Part shown: piece by piece, positions 9,016 through 19,857 of the stretch | Layout of the letters: each line of letters starts with the position of its first letter | Position numbering within the stretch: position 1 is the first letter of the stretch | Assembly: GCF_003012735.1 (NCBI RefSeq) | Contig: NZ_PXYI01000001.1 | Coordinates: 372,001-436,000, forward strand | Length of the DNA stretch: 64,000 bases | Direction: 5' to 3' | From: Allosphingosinicella deserti | GTDB taxonomy: Bacteria > Pseudomonadota > Alphaproteobacteria > Sphingomonadales > Sphingomonadaceae | Position numbers and translations under genes: made by a program | The notes under the pieces: model-generated | Database searches by the model: none | Told to the model about the DNA's origin: nothing | The model's input: only the letters and a program-made list of their open reading frames with translations

Positions 9016-9689
9016 AGCCGCGTCTCCCCGACGATCCGCCCGTCGAGCATCCGGATCGTCCGGTCCGCTGCTTCGGCATGGAGAGCGGAGTGGGTCACCA
9101 TGACCACGGTCGTGCCTGCCGCTGCCGCGTCCTTGAGAAGGTCGATCACCGCTGCGCCGTTGGCGCTATCCAGATTGCCTGTCGGCTCGTCGGCCAGGAT
9201 GAGGTCTGGCTTCGCCGCGAGCGCGCGGGCGATGGCCACCCGCTGCTGCTGCCCGCCCGACAGCTGCCGAGGCCGGTGTCGGGCGCGGTGTGTGAGCCCG
9301 GTCTGTTCGAGCACTGCATCCACCCGCCGGCGCCGTCCATCCACATCGCGGTAAAGCAAGGCCACCTCCACGTTCTCGGCGACGTTAAGCTCGTCTATCA
9401 AATTGAAGTTCTGAAATACGAAGCCGACATGCGCACGCCGGAGCTGCGTCAACTGCGTGTCGGAGAGCGTCGCCACCTCCTCACCCCGCAGCCGGTACGA
9501 ACCTGCGTCCGGCGTATCGAGGAAGCCCAAGATGTTGAGCAGGGTGGATTTGCCGCAGCCGGACGGCCCCATGAGGGCGACGAACTCGCCGGCCGCGACT
9601 TCGAAGGAAATCGCATCGAGCGCCTGCGTCTCGACCTCGCCGGTGCGGTAGGCTCGGGAAAGCGAGCTGATCTGAAGAAACGGATCCAT
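9012..9689 (-). CDS. ABC transporter ATP-binding protein (LolD/MacB family)
   Basis: 225 residues. Walker A GPSGCGKST, Q-loop VFQNFNLI, ABC signature LSGGQQQRV, Walker B LILADEPTGNLD and H-loop VTHS are all intact, so it should be an active ATPase. The LolD/MacB/FtsE subfamily pairs with FtsX-type permeases, and the permease follows with a 4-bp overlap. ATG at 9689 gives a normal N-terminus (MDPFLQISSLSRAYRTGE). It is divergent from the response-regulator gene, with 141 bp between them that must carry both promoters. Confidence 0.93.
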   Translation of the reverse strand: MDPFLQISSLSRAYRTGEVETQALDAISFEVAAGEFVALMGPSGCGKSTLLNILGFLDTPDAGSYRLRGEEVATLSDTQLTQLRRAHVGFVFQNFNLIDELNVAENVEVALLYRDVDGRRRRVDAVLEQTGLTHRARHRPRQLSGGQQQRVAIARALAAKPDLILADEPTGNLDSANGAAVIDLLKDAAAAGTTVVMVTHSALHAEAADRTIRMLDGRIVGETRL

Positions 9690-9830
9690 GAATGGATCGT
9701 ACCGCGAATCGGGCCGCAGAAAAAACGCGGTGGATCAGAGTGATAGGGCTCGCCCAATGCAGGCCGGCTGCGGGAAGCGTCCGTATCCGGACATATTGAG
9801 CAGCGGCCTTTCGGCGGTTACGCTCGCGCC

Positions 9831-10370
9831 ATGGAACGCCTGAACGCCATTCTGGTGATCGACGACAAGCCCGAAGTGCATCAGGCGGTGGCGCTCGCAC
9901 TCGAACCGTGGGTCGCGCGGGTGGAGAGTGCCGCATCGCCCCAGGCGGTGCCGGCGCTGATGGCTTCCACCCGATACGATTGTGCGCTGCTCGACATGAA
10001 CTTCACGGCCGGCGAACGGTCGGGACGCGAAGGCATCGACGCTCTCGACGCGATCAAAGCTGCCGATCCGGCGCTCGCCGTCATCTTGATGACGGCCTAC
10101 GGCGCCGTGACGCTGGCTGTCGAAAGCCTGAAGCGGGGCGCAGACGATTTCCTGCTGAAGCCTTGGCGCAACGAGGCGCTGGTCGCCGCAGTATGCGAGG
10201 CAGCTCGCCGTACCGGGGCGGCGCGCGCCGGCACCAGCCTCGATGCGATGGAGCGCTCGGCCATCGCCGGCGCACTCGAACGGCACGACGGCAACATCGC
10301 CCGCAGCGCGGCGGAACTCGGCCTCAGCCGCCCCGCGCTCTACCGGCGCATGGCAAAGCATGGGCTCTAG
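9831..10370 (+). CDS. Response regulator: receiver domain joined to Fis-type HTH, no AAA+ domain
   Basis: 179 residues. An N-terminal receiver has the acidic pair D11/D12, phospho-acceptor D55 (LLDMNF), T (MTAYG) and K (LLKPW). A short linker leads straight to a Fis-type helix-turn-helix (AIAGALERHDGNIARSAAELGLSRPALYRRMAKHGL). The receiver sequence, especially LLDMNFTAGERSGREG, resembles sigma54-dependent regulators that sit beside MacB-like exporters in other bacteria, but the AAA+ sigma54 ATPase module is missing. It would act as an ActR/RegA-style direct DNA binder. The kinase gene overlaps it by 11 bp. Confidence 0.88.
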   Translation: MERLNAILVIDDKPEVHQAVALALEPWVARVESAASPQAVPALMASTRYDCALLDMNFTAGERSGREGIDALDAIKAADPALAVILMTAYGAVTLAVESLKRGADDFLLKPWRNEALVAAVCEAARRTGAARAGTSLDAMERSAIAGALERHDGNIARSAAELGLSRPALYRRMAKHGL

Positions 10371-11586
10371 CGCTTACGCTCGGCTCGGCACCGTCTCTGC
10401 TGTCGGCTGGCGACTTCTTTTCGCGAGCATCGCAGTTGCCTTCCTGTTCCGGCTGCTGACGGAAACCAGGCATTTTGCCAGCGCCTCCGTGCTCGCGGCC
10501 ACGGCTGCCTTGCTGCTGGTCGACATCGTCCGGGTCGCCCTCCGCAGCCGCGAAGACGCCCGGATTTCGCCGGCCATCGAGGAACGGGCGCGGGCGCAGC
10601 AGCTCGATCAGGCCTTGGCGCTGCTCGACGCGGTCACCGTAGCACTCTTCGCACTTGGCCCGGACGGCCGCATCCGTTTCGCCAACCGCGCCGCGCGGGC
10701 CCTCTCCGGGGAGGCGGTGCGACTGGAGGATGCCTTGGACAGACCGGCGGCGGCCGAGGTCCTCGGCCTGCCGATCGGCGGCCGCCGGATCATCGCACTA
10801 GCGGATGGCCGCTCCATGCTGGTCTGGGTGGGTGCCGTTGCCATCCCGGACGGCGGGACCCACCGTCTGGTTTCACTGCAGTCGATCGCGGGGGAGCTGG
10901 ACGCGGTTCAGGTCGGCGCATGGCACGCCATGACACGCGTGCTCGCCCACGAGATGATGAGCGCCCTGACGCCCGTGGCGTCGCTGGCCGAGAGCCTTGC
11001 GCGGATGGCCGGCGGCGACACGAGGCCGGAGGTCGGCGCAGCGGCTGACACGATCGCGCGGCAGAGCCGGCACCTGATCGACTTCGTCGAGCGCTATCGC
11101 GCCATCGCGGATCTGCCCAATCCCACGTTCGAGCTGCTGGACCTCGTCACCTTCTTTGAAGACATGAAGGTGCTGGGCGAAGCGCAGGTGCGGGGGCGCG
11201 GCATCGCGTTCTCCGCTGCCTGCTCGCCCGCCGCCGTCCCGCTCGAAGCGGATGCCGGTCTGTTGCGGCAAGCGCTTCTAAACCTGCTTCGCAACGCCGG
11301 CGACGCCGCCGCCGAGGCGGGCGGCGGCTCTGTGCATTTCGCCTGCGCGGTCAAGAATGCGGAGTTGTGCTTTTCGGTGTACGACGACGGACCGGGTATT
11401 CCGCCCGACCGGATCGAGGAGATTTTCGTCCCCTTCTACACGACCAAGGAAGACGGCGCTGGCATCGGCCTTGCTCTTTCTCGCCAGATAGCGCTCGCCC
11501 ACGGGGGACGCCTCGCCGCCGCGCCCAACGACGGCCGCGGCATGACCTTCGTCCTCTCCATCCCGGCCGCGCAGGGTGGCTGCTGA
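10360..11586 (+). CDS. NtrY-like sensor histidine kinase lacking a large periplasmic sensor
   Basis: 408 residues from ATG 10360, inside the end of the response-regulator gene. Two N-terminal transmembrane helices (VGWRLLFASIAVAFLFRLL and ASVLAATAALLLVDIVRVAL) are separated by only about nine residues, so there is hardly any periplasmic domain. A PAS-like region follows (LLDAVTVALFALGPDGRIRFANRAARAL). The H-box is VLAHEMMSALTPVASL, the N-box LLNLLRNAGDAAAEA, the G1 box DDGPGIP and the G2 box DGAGIGLAL. It should phosphorylate the adjacent regulator. Input probably comes from the membrane or cytoplasm, perhaps from the ABC exporter itself. Confidence 0.88.
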   Translation: MGSSAYARLGTVSAVGWRLLFASIAVAFLFRLLTETRHFASASVLAATAALLLVDIVRVALRSREDARISPAIEERARAQQLDQALALLDAVTVALFALGPDGRIRFANRAARALSGEAVRLEDALDRPAAAEVLGLPIGGRRIIALADGRSMLVWVGAVAIPDGGTHRLVSLQSIAGELDAVQVGAWHAMTRVLAHEMMSALTPVASLAESLARMAGGDTRPEVGAAADTIARQSRHLIDFVERYRAIADLPNPTFELLDLVTFFEDMKVLGEAQVRGRGIAFSAACSPAAVPLEADAGLLRQALLNLLRNAGDAAAEAGGGSVHFACAVKNAELCFSVYDDGPGIPPDRIEEIFVPFYTTKEDGAGIGLALSRQIALAHGGRLAAAPNDGRGMTFVLSIPAAQGGC

Positions 11587-11884
11587 CCGTCCACATCTGG
11601 CTAATCCAGCCAGCGGTTTGGGAGGCATTCACGGAAAACTTCGCCAGACGCAGTCATCCGCCTAGTTGCGCAGGCACGACCGGGCCTGGTCGTCTGCTGC
11701 GATCTCCACCCTGCTGTGAACGGCAGCTATCCCGATACGCAATCTCCAGACGGACCCGACAGGGCACCGGGACATTTAAATCACCAATATTGCCTGATGG
11801 GGCGATGGGATTTCGAAGCCGGCCGGCCGGTACGCCCTTGCGACACGCGCATACGGGGTCCGTCCGGTCTCCGGCTTGTGGCGC

Positions 11885-14202
<2,318 letters not shown>

Positions 14203-14245
14203 CGCCGCCCATCTAGCGATGGCAAGGGCCGCCCGCCAGCGGCTT

Positions 14246-15007
14246 TCAGCGAACCGGCGGCGCGCTCCAGTCGCCGGCCGTCGCCATCCACACCGCGACG
14301 GCGGCGACCGCCGCGGTTTCGGCGCGGAGGATGCGGGGGCCGAGCGCGACGCCGCGCGCCTGGGGCAGCGCGCGGATGGCGGCGCGTTCGTCGTCGGTAA
14401 AGCCGCCCTCCGGGCCGATCAGGATGGCGGCGCGGGGTGCGCCGGCCGCGGCGGCTTCGGGGAGGGGCACGCCGCCGCTCTCGTCGGCGAAGAACAGGAT
14501 GCGATCCTCGGGCCAGGCGCGCAGCAGGGCTGCGAGCTTCTCGGGCGCGTCCAGCACCGGCAGGGCGGTGCGCTCGCATTGCTCGGCCGCCTCGATGCTG
14601 TTTGCGCGGAGCCGCTCCAGATTCACCCGGTCGACGATCGTGCGGTGGGTGATCGTAGGCATCAGCCGGGCGACGCCGAGTTCGGTCGCCTTTTCGACCA
14701 GCCAGTCGATCGCGCCGCGCTTGATCGGGGCGAAGACCAGCCACAGATCGGGCACCGGCTCGCGCGGGCGCAGCTGCTCGACGACGGTGAGCGTCATCCT
14801 CTTCTTGCCCGCCTCGGCGATCTCCGCGAGCCATTCGCCGCTGACGTCGTCGAACAGTTTCACCTGCGCCCCGGCCGCGAGGCGGAGCACGTTGCCGAGA
14901 TAATTGGCCGACGCACCGTCGAGCGTCAGCGTCGATCCGGCGGCAAGCGGCGCTTCGACGAACAGGCGCGGCAGGCTGGAGGGCGGCCAGGCCGGAGTCG
15001 CGGCCAT
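14246..15007 (-). CDS. rsmE: 16S rRNA (uracil1498-N3)-methyltransferase
   Basis: 253 residues from ATG 15007; the longer frame upstream overlaps the ubiA promoter and was rejected. SPOUT-fold RsmE methylates U1498 of 16S rRNA using S-adenosylmethionine. Family segments: an N-terminal PUA-like domain (PRLFVEAPLAAG, NYLGNVLRLAAGAQVKLFD), KRGAIDWLVEKATELGV, the knot motif ILIGPEGGFTDDE, and LGPRILRAETAAVAA at the SAM-binding trefoil. It is divergent from ubiA, with only 79 bp between the two starts. Confidence 0.95.
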   Translation of the reverse strand: MAATPAWPPSSLPRLFVEAPLAAGSTLTLDGASANYLGNVLRLAAGAQVKLFDDVSGEWLAEIAEAGKKRMTLTVVEQLRPREPVPDLWLVFAPIKRGAIDWLVEKATELGVARLMPTITHRTIVDRVNLERLRANSIEAAEQCERTALPVLDAPEKLAALLRAWPEDRILFFADESGGVPLPEAAAAGAPRAAILIGPEGGFTDDERAAIRALPQARGVALGPRILRAETAAVAAVAVWMATAGDWSAPPVR

Positions 15008-15086
15008 CAGCCGATCATCCCTGCGGCGGCTGGAAGGGGCGGATGCTTTCTCGACATTCGTCTGCTGTGGCGGCAATTGTCGGGCC

Positions 15087-16001
15087 ATGGCAACTGGCGA
15101 AAGCGACATCGTTCCCGATTCCGAGCAGCGCGGACTGATCGGCGCGCTCCCGGCCGGCGTGCGTCCCTATGCGTCGCTGATGCGGCTCGATCGCCCGATC
15201 GGCGCCTGGCTGCTGTTCTGGCCGGGGGCATGGAGCGTCGCCCTGGCGGGCCTGGGACCGCGCGGCTTCCCCCTGATCCTGTGGCTCGCGCTCGGCGCCT
15301 GGGCGATGCGCAGCGCCGGCTGCGTTTATAACGACATCGTCGACAAGGATCTCGACAGGAAGGTCGAGCGTACGCGGCTGCGGCCGCTCGCCAGCGGGCG
15401 CGCGACGGTCACGGGGGCCTGGGTGCTGCTCGTCGCGCTCAGTCTGATCGGGCTGGTCGTGCTGCTGCAGCTGGATCGCACCGCCCAGATCATCGCGCTC
15501 GGCAGCCTCGCCCCGGTCGCTGCCTACCCGTTCATGAAGCGGATCACCTGGTGGCCGCAGGCCTGGCTCGGTCTCGTCTTCTCCTGGGCCGCTCTGGTCG
15601 GCTGGCCGGCCGTCACCGGCGAGATCTCGCTCACCCCGATCCTTCTTTACTGCGGGTCGATCTGCTGGGTGATCGGCTACGACACCATCTATGCGCTGCA
15701 GGACCGCGAAGACGATGCGCTGGTCGGCGTGCGCTCGTCGGCGCTGGCGTTGGGCCCGCACGCCCGACTCGGCGTGACGCTCTTCTACCTCGCCGCCTTG
15801 CTGTTCTGGGCGGTTGCCTTGTGGCGCGAGCGCCCGGACGGCCTTTCGCTGATCGCCTTGCTGCCGATGGCCGCGCACCTCCTGCACCAGACCGCGACCC
15901 TCAAGCCGGCCGACGGCGACGACGCGCTCCACAAATTCCGCTCCAACCGCTTTGCCGGCCTGCTGATGTTCCTTGCCTGCGTGGTGGTCGGCACTTCCTA
16001 G
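15087..16001 (+). CDS. ubiA: 4-hydroxybenzoate polyprenyltransferase
   Basis: 304 residues from ATG 15087, a polytopic inner-membrane prenyltransferase of ubiquinone biosynthesis that attaches the polyprenyl chain to 4-hydroxybenzoate. The first aspartate-rich motif NDIVDKDLD and the second, YALQDREDD, are both present, with about eight hydrophobic segments. The N-terminal segment LMRLDRPIGAWLLFWPGAW is characteristic of UbiA. The next gene, pmbA, starts 33 bp downstream on the same strand. Confidence 0.95.
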   Translation: MATGESDIVPDSEQRGLIGALPAGVRPYASLMRLDRPIGAWLLFWPGAWSVALAGLGPRGFPLILWLALGAWAMRSAGCVYNDIVDKDLDRKVERTRLRPLASGRATVTGAWVLLVALSLIGLVVLLQLDRTAQIIALGSLAPVAAYPFMKRITWWPQAWLGLVFSWAALVGWPAVTGEISLTPILLYCGSICWVIGYDTIYALQDREDDALVGVRSSALALGPHARLGVTLFYLAALLFWAVALWRERPDGLSLIALLPMAAHLLHQTATLKPADGDDALHKFRSNRFAGLLMFLACVVVGTS

Positions 16002-16033
16002 ACTTTGCGCGCCGGCCGCCTTACTTCGCGGCG

Positions 16034-17380
16034 ATGTTGACCCCCAAAGAAGCCGAAAGCCGCGCCGCCGATCTCGTCGAGCGGGCGCGCAAGGCCGGCG
16101 CCGATGCCGCCGATGCCATCTATGTCGCCGACGCCTCGACCGGAATTCAGCTCCGCCTCGGCGCGCTCGAAGATGTCGAGCGCTCGGAAGGCGAGGAGAT
16201 TGGCCTTCGCCTGTTCGTCGGCCGGCGCTCCGCCAGCGTATCCTCGTCGGATCTCTCCGACGAAGCGCTGAAGGCGCTGGTCGAGCGCGCCGCGGCGATG
16301 GCCCGCGAAGCGCCCGAGGATCCCTATTCCGGTCTCGCCCCCGAGGACCGGCTGATGCGCGGCGAGGGGCCGGACGTGGACGGCGACGATGGCTGCGATC
16401 CGCTGCCCACCGAGCTCAAGCAGCGCGCGCTCGAGATCGAGGATGCGGCGCGTGCCATCGCCGGAGTCACCAACAGCGGCGGCGCCAGCGTCAGCGCCGG
16501 GCGATCGGTGATCGCGCTTGCGACCAGCCACGGCTTCTGCCGCGGTTATTCGACCAGCGGCTATTCGGGATCGGCAAGCGTCATCGCCGGCGAAGGGGCC
16601 CAGATGGAGCGCGATTATGCCCAGCATAGCGCGCGTCATTATGCGGATCTCGATGCGCCCGACGCGATCGGACGCCTTGCCGGCGAACGCGCCGTCGCTC
16701 GGCTCAATCCCGCCAAGCTCGCCAGCGGGGCGATGCCCGTCATATACGACCCGCGGGTCGGCAGCAGCCTGATCGGTCACCTGATCGGCGCCATCACCGG
16801 CGCTGCGATCGCGCGCAAGACCTCGTTCCTGCTCGGCAAGGAGGAAGAGGCGATCTTCGCCGAAAGCATCGTCATCCGCGACGACCCGCACCGCCCGCGT
16901 GGCCTTCGCTCCAAGCCGTTCGACGGCGAAGGCCTGCCGACCGCGCCGGCCGATCTGGTCGCCAACGGCCGGGTGACCAGCTGGCTGCTCGACAGCGCCT
17001 CGGCGCGCCAGCTCGGCCTCGCGCCGACCGGCCACGCTACCCGCGGCGTCGGCGGCTCGCCGGGGGCGAGCGCCACCAACGTCCATATGGAAGCGGGCAG
17101 CATCGCCGTCGACGATCTGCTCGGCGACATCGCCCAGGGCGTCTACGTCACCGAGTTGATCGGTCAGGGGGTGAACATGGTGACCGGCGATTACAGCCGC
17201 GGCGCCAGCGGCTTCATCATCGAGAACGGCAAGATCGGTCCGGCCGTTTCCGAGATCACCATTGCCGGCAATCTGATCGAGATGTTCCGGCAGCTCGTCC
17301 CCGCCAGCGACCTCGAATTCCGCCGCGCGGTCAACGTTCCGACGATCCGGATCGACGGCATGTTCATCGCCGGCGCCTGA
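16034..17380 (+). CDS. pmbA: TldD/PmbA family metalloprotease-partner protein
   Basis: 448 residues, normal for PmbA (TldE). With TldD it forms a cytoplasmic hetero-oligomeric protease implicated in microcin and CcdA processing; PmbA itself lacks the HExxH zinc motif, and none is seen here. Diagnostic segments include GEEIGLRLFVGRRSASVSSS, MPVIYDPRVGSSLIGHL and the conserved C-terminal run GVYVTELIGQGVNMVTGDYS followed by FRRAVNVPTIRIDGMFIAG. The stop overlaps the ATG of the next gene as TGATG, so the two are translationally coupled. No tldD lies in this window. Confidence 0.93.
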   Translation: MLTPKEAESRAADLVERARKAGADAADAIYVADASTGIQLRLGALEDVERSEGEEIGLRLFVGRRSASVSSSDLSDEALKALVERAAAMAREAPEDPYSGLAPEDRLMRGEGPDVDGDDGCDPLPTELKQRALEIEDAARAIAGVTNSGGASVSAGRSVIALATSHGFCRGYSTSGYSGSASVIAGEGAQMERDYAQHSARHYADLDAPDAIGRLAGERAVARLNPAKLASGAMPVIYDPRVGSSLIGHLIGAITGAAIARKTSFLLGKEEEAIFAESIVIRDDPHRPRGLRSKPFDGEGLPTAPADLVANGRVTSWLLDSASARQLGLAPTGHATRGVGGSPGASATNVHMEAGSIAVDDLLGDIAQGVYVTELIGQGVNMVTGDYSRGASGFIIENGKIGPAVSEITIAGNLIEMFRQLVPASDLEFRRAVNVPTIRIDGMFIAGA

Positions 17381-18141
17381 TGCTCGAAGACGTCTCCCGC
17401 ATCGTCCGTGACGCCGCGCGCCTCGCCGCGTCGCGCTGCGGCGGCAGCTTCCGGCGCTGGGAGAAGGCGCCGGGCAATCCGGTGTGCGAGATCGACATCG
17501 AGGTCGACAATTATCTGCGCGACAAATTGTCGGCGCTGGATCCCGGGGCCGGGTGGCTGTCCGAGGAAACGGTCGACGATTCCGATCGGATCGAGCGGTC
17601 GCGGCTGTGGGTGGTCGATCCGATCGACGGCACCCGCGACTATCTGCGCGGCCGCAGCGGCTGGGCGGTGTCGGTGGCGCTGGTCGAGGACCGCAAGCCG
17701 CTGCTCGGCGTGCTCGACGCACCGATGCGCGGCGAACATTGGCGCGCGGCCAAGGGGCAGGGCGCCTGGCGCAACGGCGAACGGCTGCGGGTGAGCGGTC
17801 GCACGACGCTTGCCGGCGCCCGCATACCGGCCGACCAGCTTGCCGCGCCCGACGCCGATCTCGTGCTGGTGCCGAAGCCCAATTCGATTGCCCTGCGGAT
17901 GGCGCTGGTCGCGGCCGGAGAGGCGGATCTGGTCGCGACGACCAAATGGGGCTTCGAATGGGACATCGCCGCCGCGGCCCTGATCGCCGAGGAAGCCGGT
18001 GCATCGGTAAGCGGCGCCTTCGGCCAGCCGCTCACCTTCAACACCGCCCTTGGCAATGCCTTCGGCGTGCTGGTCGCGACTCCGGCAATCCATGCCGACG
18101 CGGTCGAAAGGCTGCGGGAGAGGGCCTTGGCGGCGGTCTGA
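17380..18141 (+). CDS. Inositol monophosphatase-family phosphatase (CysQ-like)
   Basis: 253 residues. The Mg-dependent phosphatase motifs are intact: SEETVDDSDR (metal-binding Glu), WVVDPIDGTRDYL and GFEWDIAAAALIAEEAGA. The family includes inositol-1-phosphatase, fructose-1,6-bisphosphatase and 3'-phosphoadenosine-5'-phosphate phosphatase (CysQ); the length and the DPIDGT context fit SuhB/CysQ but do not decide between substrates. It overlaps pmbA by one base (TGATG). Confidence 0.87.
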   Translation: MLEDVSRIVRDAARLAASRCGGSFRRWEKAPGNPVCEIDIEVDNYLRDKLSALDPGAGWLSEETVDDSDRIERSRLWVVDPIDGTRDYLRGRSGWAVSVALVEDRKPLLGVLDAPMRGEHWRAAKGQGAWRNGERLRVSGRTTLAGARIPADQLAAPDADLVLVPKPNSIALRMALVAAGEADLVATTKWGFEWDIAAAALIAEEAGASVSGAFGQPLTFNTALGNAFGVLVATPAIHADAVERLRERALAAV

Positions 18142-18237
18142 ACGCAGGCTTCGTCGCGATGCAACCGGCCCCGGCAGCTTCAACTTTCGACTCTGCTTGA
18201 AATCAGGCGTAGTGTCGCTCCGTTAGGAGAGCGACAT

Positions 18238-19233
18238 ATGAAGCGTGTGCTGTCGTCAGCAACCGCCGCCTGCGCGGCCTTGCTCGTGTCCCCGGTGCAG
18301 AGCCAGGCGCCGGTTCCCGCCACACCGGCCCCGGCCGCGACCGTCGTGCCCCCCGTGGCCGACGTTCCACCGGAAGACGGAACGGTGCTCGGCTACGACG
18401 TGGACTTCTACCAGCGCATGACGGTGCCGGTCAGCATCGACGGCCGCGGCCCCTACCGATTCGTCGTCGATACCGGCGCCGAACGGACGGTAATCGCACG
18501 CGAACTCGCCGCAACGCTGGATCTCGGCAAGGGCCGCACTGCGCGCATGCACAGCATGAGCGAGGTCAGCGACATCGGCACCGTGATCATTCCGGAGCTG
18601 GAAGTCGGCGGCAAGCAGGTGCACGCGATCCACGCCCCAGCGCTTTCGCGCAGGAACCTGGGTGCCGAGGGCATGCTGGGAGTCGATTCGCTGAAGACGC
18701 AGCGTGTCTCGTTCGATTTCGTCCGCCAGCAGATGACCGTCACGCCGTCGCAGAAGCGCGCCGAGAATTGGGCAAGGGACGCGATTGTCATAACCGCCCG
18801 CAATCGCTTCGGCCACCTGGTGCTGGTCGATGCCCAAGTGGATGGCCAGAAAGTCTGGGTGATCGTCGACACCGGATCGCAGGCGACGATCGGCAACAGT
18901 GCCTTGCGCCGCAAGCTCGAGAAGAAGAGGCGGCTCGGCACCACCACGCCGGTTCAGATGACCAGCGTCACCGGCGGCACCATCATCGCCGACCAGACCA
19001 TCACCCGCAACATCCGCATCGGCGGCGTGGACATCCGCAAGATGCCGATCGCCTTTGCCGACGTTCATCCGTTCAAGAAACTCGACCTGATGGATCGGCC
19101 GGCGTTGCTGCTCGGCATGGACGCGCTGATGCTGTTCGATCGGGTGTCGGTGGACTTCGCCAAACGCGAGGTGAGGATGCTGCGACCGGGCCGGTCCGAG
19201 CGACCGAACGGCATGCTGCTCGCCGCGCGATGA
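18238..19233 (+). CDS. Secreted retropepsin-like aspartyl protease with two DTG lobes
   Basis: 331 residues. AGGAGA stands nine bases before the ATG. A signal peptide (ATAACAALLVSPVQSQA) and an Ala/Pro-rich linker precede two retropepsin-like units: FVVDTGAERTVIARELAA (catalytic D78) and VIVDTGSQATIGNSALRRK (D211). Each is followed by its own Gly-rich flap and an ALxxLG-like segment (MLGVDSL, LLGMDAL). Most bacterial members of the gag-asp_protease family have one lobe and dimerise; this one could form the pseudo-dimer within one chain, as pepsin does. It is likely periplasmic. Stand-alone gene. Confidence 0.85.
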   Translation: MKRVLSSATAACAALLVSPVQSQAPVPATPAPAATVVPPVADVPPEDGTVLGYDVDFYQRMTVPVSIDGRGPYRFVVDTGAERTVIARELAATLDLGKGRTARMHSMSEVSDIGTVIIPELEVGGKQVHAIHAPALSRRNLGAEGMLGVDSLKTQRVSFDFVRQQMTVTPSQKRAENWARDAIVITARNRFGHLVLVDAQVDGQKVWVIVDTGSQATIGNSALRRKLEKKRRLGTTTPVQMTSVTGGTIIADQTITRNIRIGGVDIRKMPIAFADVHPFKKLDLMDRPALLLGMDALMLFDRVSVDFAKREVRMLRPGRSERPNGMLLAAR

Positions 19234-19269
19234 GGGATTGAGCACGTCCTAGGCTGCTGTCACTGATGC

Positions 19270-19340
19270 GGGCTGAGCCTGTCGAAGCCCTCGTGCTTCT
19301 TACCCAAGGTAAAGGAAGGGGGCTTCGACAGGCTCAGCCC
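19270..19340. repeat. Long palindromic repeat (21-bp perfect arms)
   Basis: The arms at 19270-19290 and 19320-19340 are exact reverse complements over 21 bases, around a 29-base loop. The core of each arm reads GGCTTCGACAGGCTCAGCCC, followed outside by GAACGGGG. A half-copy (GGCTTCGACAGGCTCGGCCC) stands at 28210. This sequence type is a familiar interspersed palindrome of sphingomonad chromosomes. It lies between convergent genes and may act as a transcription terminator or REP-like element. Confidence 0.85.
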
Positions 19341-19377
19341 GAACGGGGTTTTCAGATCTTGATCTTCACCCTGAAAA

Positions 19378-19815
19378 TCAGGCCGCAGGCTCGACCCGCC
19401 GCACGCCGAAACGCGGGATGTCGATCTTGGGACACCGGTTCATCACCACCTTGAGCCCGGCGGCCTCGGCGCGGGCTGCGGCCTCCTCGTTGATCACGCC
19501 GATCTGCATCCACACCGATTTGGCGCCGGCGGCGATCGCCTCGTCCACGGCTTCTCCGGCCGCCATCGGCCGGCGGAAGATGTCGACCATGTCGATCGGC
19601 TCGCCGATCTGCGAGAGCTCCCGCCAGACATATTCGCCGTGAACATGCTCGCCGGTAATCTGCGGATTGACCGGCAGCACGCGATAGCCCCAGTCCTGCA
19701 GGAACTTCATCACGTTGTAGCTCGGCCGGTCCGGCCGGTCCGACGCGCCGACCAGCGCGATCGTCCGCGTCGATTCGAGAAGCGCCTTGATGTCGGCTTC
19801 AGCGGTGAGCGGCAT
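19378..19815 (-). CDS. CoA-binding domain protein (YccU-like)
   Basis: 145 residues made up almost wholly of one CoA_binding_2 Rossmann domain: TIALVGASDRPDRPSYNVMK, GYRVLPVNPQ, DIFRRPMAAGEAVDEAIAAG and the C-terminal VMNRCPKIDIPR. YccU-family proteins bind CoA; their biological role is not settled. It lies 42 bp downstream of the Mrp-type ATPase gene on the same strand and could be cotranscribed. Confidence 0.9.
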   Translation of the reverse strand: MPLTAEADIKALLESTRTIALVGASDRPDRPSYNVMKFLQDWGYRVLPVNPQITGEHVHGEYVWRELSQIGEPIDMVDIFRRPMAAGEAVDEAIAAGAKSVWMQIGVINEEAAARAEAAGLKVVMNRCPKIDIPRFGVRRVEPAA

Positions 19816-19857
19816 GGGAAGTCCTCCGGTCTGTTTCGGAGGTGCAACGCCGGGGCG

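Noticed and set aside
11597-11613. Short hairpin CTGGCT/AGCCAG after the kinase gene as terminator
   Set aside because: Only 6-bp arms and no T-tract. The 298-bp gap around it shows no other feature.
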